DNA of 64,000 nucleotides, taken from assembly GCF_019947135.1 (NCBI RefSeq), contig NZ_JAGSHT010000022.1, forward strand, positions 62,001 to 126,000. Direction: 5' to 3'. Position numbers and translations under genes: made by a program. Below, one piece after another: positions 60,503-64,000 of the stretch. The stretch comes from Occultella gossypii. Lineage in GTDB: Bacteria; Actinomycetota; Actinomycetes; Actinomycetales; Beutenbergiaceae. The number at the start of each line of letters is the position of its first letter. Within the stretch, counting starts at the first letter, position 1. The notes beneath the pieces were generated by a model that made no database searches, was not told the origin of the DNA, and saw only the letters and a program-made list of their open reading frames with translations.

Positions 60503-61362
60503 GCCGGGGCTCCGTTCGGGTACCAGGTCATGTACATCTCGCGCGTGTGGAACAGGTCGAGCTCGTCGACGTAGTCCGCCTGGACGCCGTCACCGGCGAT
60601 GCCCATCATCAGCAGCAGGTCCATGAACCCGTGCGTGGCATTGCCCGCACCCGCCATCGACTCGTGCGTCACGTTCTCCAGGATCGCGTCGATGTTCCCG
60701 GTAGCCAGCCACTCGATCGCGTTCCGGTCGAACTCAGGGTCCGGGCCGTGCTCACCGAACTGGCGCGGTCCGCCGAGCTCCAGCGACAGGTGCCCGGTGC
60801 CGATCGCCGCCACCCGCAGGTCCGAGGGGTAGGCGTCGATGACCTCCCGGATCGCACGGCCGACCTGCCAGAACCGCTTCGGCGACGGCAGCGGCGGCGC
60901 GAAGATGTTCGTGTAGATCGGCACCACCGGCAGGTCCGCCTCGGGCCGCACCGTGATGATCGGGCAGATGATCGAGTGGTCCAGCTTCAGCTCGTGCGAG
61001 AACGAGAAGTCGAAGTCCCGGTCCAGCAGCCCCTCGTGCAGGTACCGGGAGAGCTCGACGTCGCCGTCGAGGACGTACTTGGGCAGCCCGAACTCACGCT
61101 CCTCGTTGTAGAACGTCGCGTCGTAGCGCTCCGCCCGGCCGATCAGGAACTGCGGGTAGTTGTCGAGGAAGAACTGGTGGAAATGGTCGGCGCCGACCAT
61201 CACCAGCACGTCCGGCCGGGCCGCGGTGAGGGTCTCCCGGTAGGCCTCCACCTTGCGCCGCCACTCGGCGGCGAACGGCGGGCGCTCCTCGAGAGGCGAC
61301 GTGGTCGCCTTGTAGTAGAAGGGGTGGTGCGTGCTGGCCAGCACGGCGGTGAGCTGGGCCAC
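60499..61362 (-). CDS. LigB-like class III extradiol ring-cleavage dioxygenase (catalytic subunit)
   Basis: A 287-residue enzyme of the LigB superfamily. The non-heme iron ligands of Sphingobium LigB (H12, H61, E242) have counterparts at H12 (STHHPFY), H60 or H62 (GADHFHQFF) and E234 (THESMAGAG), and the catalytic H195 matches H191 (GTGHLSLEL). It should split an aromatic diol ring beside the hydroxyls (meta or distal cleavage) using O2. Protocatechuate, gallate or a related catecholic acid are candidates, not settled by sequence. It is encoded with a LigA-like subunit, a citryl-CoA-lyase-like protein and a CoA-transferase. Confidence 0.88.
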   Translation of the reverse strand: MAQLTAVLASTHHPFYYKATTSPLEERPPFAAEWRRKVEAYRETLTAARPDVLVMVGADHFHQFFLDNYPQFLIGRAERYDATFYNEEREFGLPKYVLDGDVELSRYLHEGLLDRDFDFSFSHELKLDHSIICPIITVRPEADLPVVPIYTNIFAPPLPSPKRFWQVGRAIREVIDAYPSDLRVAAIGTGHLSLELGGPRQFGEHGPDPEFDRNAIEWLATGNIDAILENVTHESMAGAGNATHGFMDLLLMMGIAGDGVQADYVDELDLFHTREMYMTWYPNGAPA

Positions 61363-61404
61363 TTCGGGCTCCTTCGTGGGGGTCGACGGCGGGTGTTGGG
61401 CCGG

Positions 61405-62292
61405 TCAGGGAACGTCCGGCTCGGGCGGGGGTACGTAGACGGCGTTGCGGTCGACCGCCGCGTAGATGGCCGGGGCGATCGGGTTGCGGCGCTCCTCGGT
61501 GATCTGGCCGAGCAGGCCGGCGGTGCGGGCGAGGAGCGCGAACCCGCGGAGCATCTCCACGGGCAGGCCGAGGTCGGCCAGCGCGGCCCCGCACACCCCG
61601 GCACCGTTGAGGGGCAGCGCCCGCCCGAGGACCGGCTCACTCATCCGGCCGAGCGCCTCGAACAGGCGCAGGTGCGGACCGCGCAGCCCTTCCTCCTCGG
61701 CGATCGCGATCAGCCTGGGCGTGCGGGGGTCGCCCTCCTTGTGCACCGGGTGCCCGAGTCCCGGGACCTTCGCACCCGCGGCCCGCTGCGCCCGGAGGGC
61801 GGCTGCGGCGAGTTCGTCCCAGCCGGAATCGGTGTCCGGCAGCGGCGCGGCCGCGTCGCCCGGGTTCGACCCGGTGTCGCCCGCGCTCGACCCCGCGTCG
61901 GACTGCGCGTCCTCGACCGGGCCACCCGCGCGGTGCGTCGCGAGGATCTGCGCCAGGAAGACCCCGGTGTCCTCGGTGACGCCGAGGTACCGGGAGCCGC
62001 CGCCGAGGATCCCGGCGGCCACGGCCCCCTGCAGCGCGCCGGGCGCGCTCAGGTCGGTCAGCCGGGCGGCGATCGCAGTGGGGGTGAAGCCGTGGTCGGT
62101 GAGCGCGACCAGGACCGACTCGAACACCCGGACCTCCCCGGCGCTCGGTCGGCGCATCGCCACCAGCCAGAACGCGAGCTCGCCGAAGCCGACCGAGCCC
62201 ATCAGGTCCTCGGCGAGGTCCTGACCGAGCAGACGGATCTCGGTGGCGCTCGAGGTGCCGAGCGACGTGGGGTAGCGGGGCTCGTCGGTCAC
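61405..62292 (-). CDS. Citryl-CoA lyase-like protein (citrate synthase fold)
   Basis: A 295-residue protein from GTG 62292, which overlaps the CoA-transferase stop (GTGA). It has the citrate-synthase/citryl-CoA lyase core: the GLGHPVHKEGDPR loop with the catalytic His, and PLNGAGVCGAALADLGLP further on. It is much shorter than citrate synthases, as stand-alone citryl-CoA lyases are. A ~35-residue Ala/Asp/Ser/Pro-rich insert (DAQSDAGSSAGDTGSNPG) interrupts the fold before the His loop. The expected reaction is retro-Claisen cleavage of a citryl-CoA-type thioester, giving oxaloacetate and an acyl-CoA; the true substrate is unknown. Confidence 0.82.
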   Translation of the reverse strand: MTDEPRYPTSLGTSSATEIRLLGQDLAEDLMGSVGFGELAFWLVAMRRPSAGEVRVFESVLVALTDHGFTPTAIAARLTDLSAPGALQGAVAAGILGGGSRYLGVTEDTGVFLAQILATHRAGGPVEDAQSDAGSSAGDTGSNPGDAAAPLPDTDSGWDELAAAALRAQRAAGAKVPGLGHPVHKEGDPRTPRLIAIAEEEGLRGPHLRLFEALGRMSEPVLGRALPLNGAGVCGAALADLGLPVEMLRGFALLARTAGLLGQITEERRNPIAPAIYAAVDRNAVYVPPPEPDVP

Positions 62293-63449
62293 TGGTGCTC
62301 CTCGGCCAACCATGCCCGGACCTCGTCCGTGTGCTCCCCGAGCCCCGGAGGGGCGAGGTCGTAGCGCGGGGAGGTCCCGGAGTAGGTGAGCGGATGACGG
62401 ACCCCGGGGACGCCGTCGGGCCCGACGGCCACCTCGGGCTCCAGCCCGAGCCGGCGCGCGTACTCGACCCCCTGTGCGATGGTGTTGATCGGCCCGCACG
62501 CCACCCCGACGGCGTTCAGAGTCTCGAACCAGACCTCCGCCGGCTGGGTGCGGAGCCGCTCGACGAGCAGTGGGCGCAGCTCCTCGCGGCGCTCGGTGCG
62601 GCCGGCGTTCTCGGCGAACCGCGGGTCGGCGGCGACCTCGGGGATGCCGAGCACCTCGCACAGCCGCCGGAACTGGGTGTCGTTGCCGGCCGTGATGATC
62701 AGGTCGTCGTCCGCGGTGGGCAGCGGCTCGTAGGGGAACAGGCTCGGGTGCGCGTTGCCCATCCGCGTCGGGGTGACGCCGCCGCCGACGTAGGCCATCG
62801 TCTGGTTCACCAGCCCACTCATCGCGGACGCCATCAGGCTGGCCTCGATGTGCTGACCCTGCCCGGTGTGCTCGCGGTGCCGCACGGCGGCGAGGATGCC
62901 GATGGTCGAGTGCAGCCCGGCCATGACGTCGAAGACGCTGATCCCGGCCCGGTACGGCGGGCCGTCGGCGTCCCCGGTCAGGCTCATCAGCCCGGACATC
63001 GCCTGCACGATCAGGTCGTAGCCCGGCAGCGCGGCGCCCTCGCCGGACCCGAACCCGCTGATCGAGGAGTAGATGATCCGGGGGTTGGCCGCGCTGACGG
63101 AGTCGTAGTCGAGCCCGAACTTCGCCAGGCCACCGGGTTTGAAGTTCTCCACGAGCACGTCCGCGCGGCGCGCGAGCTCCTGTGCCGCGGCGAGGTCCGT
63201 CTCGTCCTTGAAGTCCAGCACGATCGAGCGCTTGTTCCGGTTGATCGAGGCGTAGTAGGTGGATACGCCGTCCGGCCGCACCGGGGGGACCCAGGTGCGG
63301 GTGTCGTCGCCGCCGGGGGACTCGACCTTGATCACGTCGGCGCCCAGGTCCGCCAGCAGCATCGTCGCGTACGGGCCGGCGAGCACCCGGGACAGATCTG
63401 CGACGAGCAGCCCGTCCAGGGGGCGGGCCGGTGGGCTCTGGGCTGTCAT
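62289..63449 (-). CDS. Class III (CaiB/BaiF-type) CoA-transferase
   Basis: A 386-residue enzyme from ATG 63449, with GAAGGAA upstream. It matches family III CoA-transferases: LVADLSRVLAGPYATMLLAD at the N-terminus, DVLVENFKPGGLAKFGLDY, and the catalytic Asp in GISVFDVMAGLHS. It moves CoA between carboxylic acids through an aspartyl-CoA intermediate. As first gene of an operon with a citryl-CoA-lyase-like protein and LigAB-like dioxygenase, it probably activates the ring-cleavage product or its derivative; this is inference. Confidence 0.92.
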   Translation of the reverse strand: MTAQSPPARPLDGLLVADLSRVLAGPYATMLLADLGADVIKVESPGGDDTRTWVPPVRPDGVSTYYASINRNKRSIVLDFKDETDLAAAQELARRADVLVENFKPGGLAKFGLDYDSVSAANPRIIYSSISGFGSGEGAALPGYDLIVQAMSGLMSLTGDADGPPYRAGISVFDVMAGLHSTIGILAAVRHREHTGQGQHIEASLMASAMSGLVNQTMAYVGGGVTPTRMGNAHPSLFPYEPLPTADDDLIITAGNDTQFRRLCEVLGIPEVAADPRFAENAGRTERREELRPLLVERLRTQPAEVWFETLNAVGVACGPINTIAQGVEYARRLGLEPEVAVGPDGVPGVRHPLTYSGTSPRYDLAPPGLGEHTDEVRAWLAEEHQ

Positions 63450-63480
63450 GGGTTCCTTCCGGGCGGGTCGACGGCGATGT

Positions 63481-63504
63481 GACCGCATAGCGGACAGGTG
63501 TCCG
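63481..63504. promoter_or_regulatory. Overlapping palindromes in the IclR/CoA-transferase divergent promoter region
   Basis: GACCGC-ATA-GCGGAC (63481-63495, one mismatch) and CGGACA-GG-TGTCCG (63491-63504, perfect) overlap by five bases, 32 bases upstream of the CoA-transferase start. IclR-family operators are often pairs of such close palindromes, and an IclR-type gene diverges from here. The rest of the 200-bp gap holds no gene. Confidence 0.6.
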
Positions 63505-63649
63505 TTGCCCTAGCGTCGCCCGCGTCCGGCCCGGTGTCAAGGTCCGCGGAACCGGCCGGGCGCGCTGTCGGTCCGGGTCCGGGTGGTGCACACTGGCGCA
63601 CACGCGCCGCCGCCCGGCGGTGCCGCTCGACCCGTTCTGGAAGGACGTC

Positions 63650-64000
63650 ATGACGCAGCCGGCCCGTGGCCCCGACTTCATCGAGGCGCTCGCGCGCGGG
63701 CTCGACGTGCTCCGCGCCTTCGGGCCCGAGCATCCTGCGATGACGCTCAGCGAGGTCGCGAAGGCCGCCGACCTGGCCCGCCCCACGGCCCGCCGGATCC
63801 TGCTCACCCTCGCCGAGCTCGGCTACGTCCGCACCGACGACGGATCCTACGCCCTCACCCCGCGGGTCATCGAGCTGGGCATGGCCTATGTCGGTGCGCT
63901 CGGTCTGTGGGACGTGGCGCGCCCGCACCAGGAGGCCCTGGTGCGGCACACGCACGAGTCCTCCTCGATGTCCCAGCTGGACGGGTCGGACATCGTCTAC
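63650..64000 (+). CDS. IclR-family regulator, PcaU/PcaR type (partial, 3' end off the window)
   Basis: The first 117 residues of a regulator from ATG 63650, with AAGGA upstream. The opening DFIEALARGLDVLRAFGPE and the winged helix MTLSEVAKAADLARPTARR, LTLAELGYVRTDDG are typical of IclR proteins of the PcaU/PcaR/PobR branch, which control aromatic-acid catabolism. The effector domain has just started (ALGLWDVARPHQEALV). It diverges from the CoA-transferase/citryl-CoA-lyase/LigBA operon, supporting an aromatic substrate for that operon. It runs off the right edge. Confidence 0.9.
   Translation, partial: MTQPARGPDFIEALARGLDVLRAFGPEHPAMTLSEVAKAADLARPTARRILLTLAELGYVRTDDGSYALTPRVIELGMAYVGALGLWDVARPHQEALVRHTHESSSMSQLDGSDIVY

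Noticed and set aside
60547-62364. A 605-codon plus-strand open frame opposite the LigB-like and citryl-CoA-lyase-like genes
   Set aside because: It crosses two well-supported minus-strand genes and has no recognisable motif; codon-position bias favours the minus strand.
62295-63482. A 395-codon plus-strand open frame opposite the CoA-transferase gene
   Set aside because: Shadow frame; the minus-strand product matches the CaiB/BaiF family over its full length.
1-64000. CRISPR arrays, tRNA/rRNA genes, prophage or insertion sequences
   Set aside because: No regularly spaced repeats, no tRNA cloverleaf or rRNA sequence, and no transposase, integrase or phage structural motif were seen on either strand.

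Overview
The window is about 70% G+C, almost fully coding, has short intergenic gaps and uses many GTG starts. Typical actinobacterial traits (twin-arginine lipoprotein solute-binding proteins, leaderless regulator genes, ABC sugar importers without their own ATPase, a P450 with a [3Fe-4S] ferredoxin) point to a free-living, plant- or soil-associated Actinomycetota. The Micrococcales (Ruania/Beutenbergia/Cellulomonas-like) are a reasonable guess, but this is inferred from gene content only. I saw no rRNA, tRNA, CRISPR array, insertion sequence or phage gene, and no gap over 300 bases.

The window is dominated by glycan-uptake loci, each with its own regulator. (1) 5.2-14.6 kb: a LacI regulator faces an operon with two DUF1680/GH127-type beta-L-arabinofuranosidases, a binding protein, two permeases and a Gfo/Idh/MocA oxidoreductase. 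(2) 17.7-24.7 kb: an AraC regulator, binding protein, two permeases and a GH78 alpha-L-rhamnosidase. (3) 33.9-42.4 kb: a GntR/FadR regulator, binding protein, two permeases, a mannonate-dehydratase-type enolase-superfamily enzyme and a large secreted beta-helix protein. (4) 53.8-60.1 kb: a LacI regulator, binding protein, two permeases, a ThuA-like protein and a Gfo/Idh oxidoreductase, laid out like rhizobial thuREFGKAB without thuK. None of the four importers has an ATPase gene nearby, so a shared MsiK-type ATPase elsewhere is likely.

Between these lie smaller modules: an ABC exporter half with a degenerate ATPase domain (left edge); two tandem paralogous lipoproteins (2.8-4.5 kb); a ferredoxin/ferredoxin reductase/P450 operon (24.8-27.4 kb); a TetR-MMPL efflux pair (28.4-31.5 kb); an ArsR-phosphatase fusion with arsC and trxA (31.6-33.1 kb); a MarR-MFS-kinase operon (44.1-46.9 kb); glutamate decarboxylase with a broken YrhK-like membrane gene (47.0-49.4 kb); and assorted nucleotidyltransferase, GNAT, NUDIX and ZIP genes (50.4-53.7 kb).

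The right edge (60.1-64.0 kb) holds LigA-like and LigB-like extradiol dioxygenase subunits, a citryl-CoA-lyase-like protein and a class III CoA-transferase in one overlapping operon, divergent from an IclR (PcaU/PcaR-type) regulator. The mix suggests CoA-dependent processing of a ring-cleavage product and is the best candidate here for an undescribed pathway. Three reading frames look damaged or shifted: 15977-16620 (frameshift), 48479-49414 (in-frame stop) and possibly the 3' end of the LigA-like gene near 60140.
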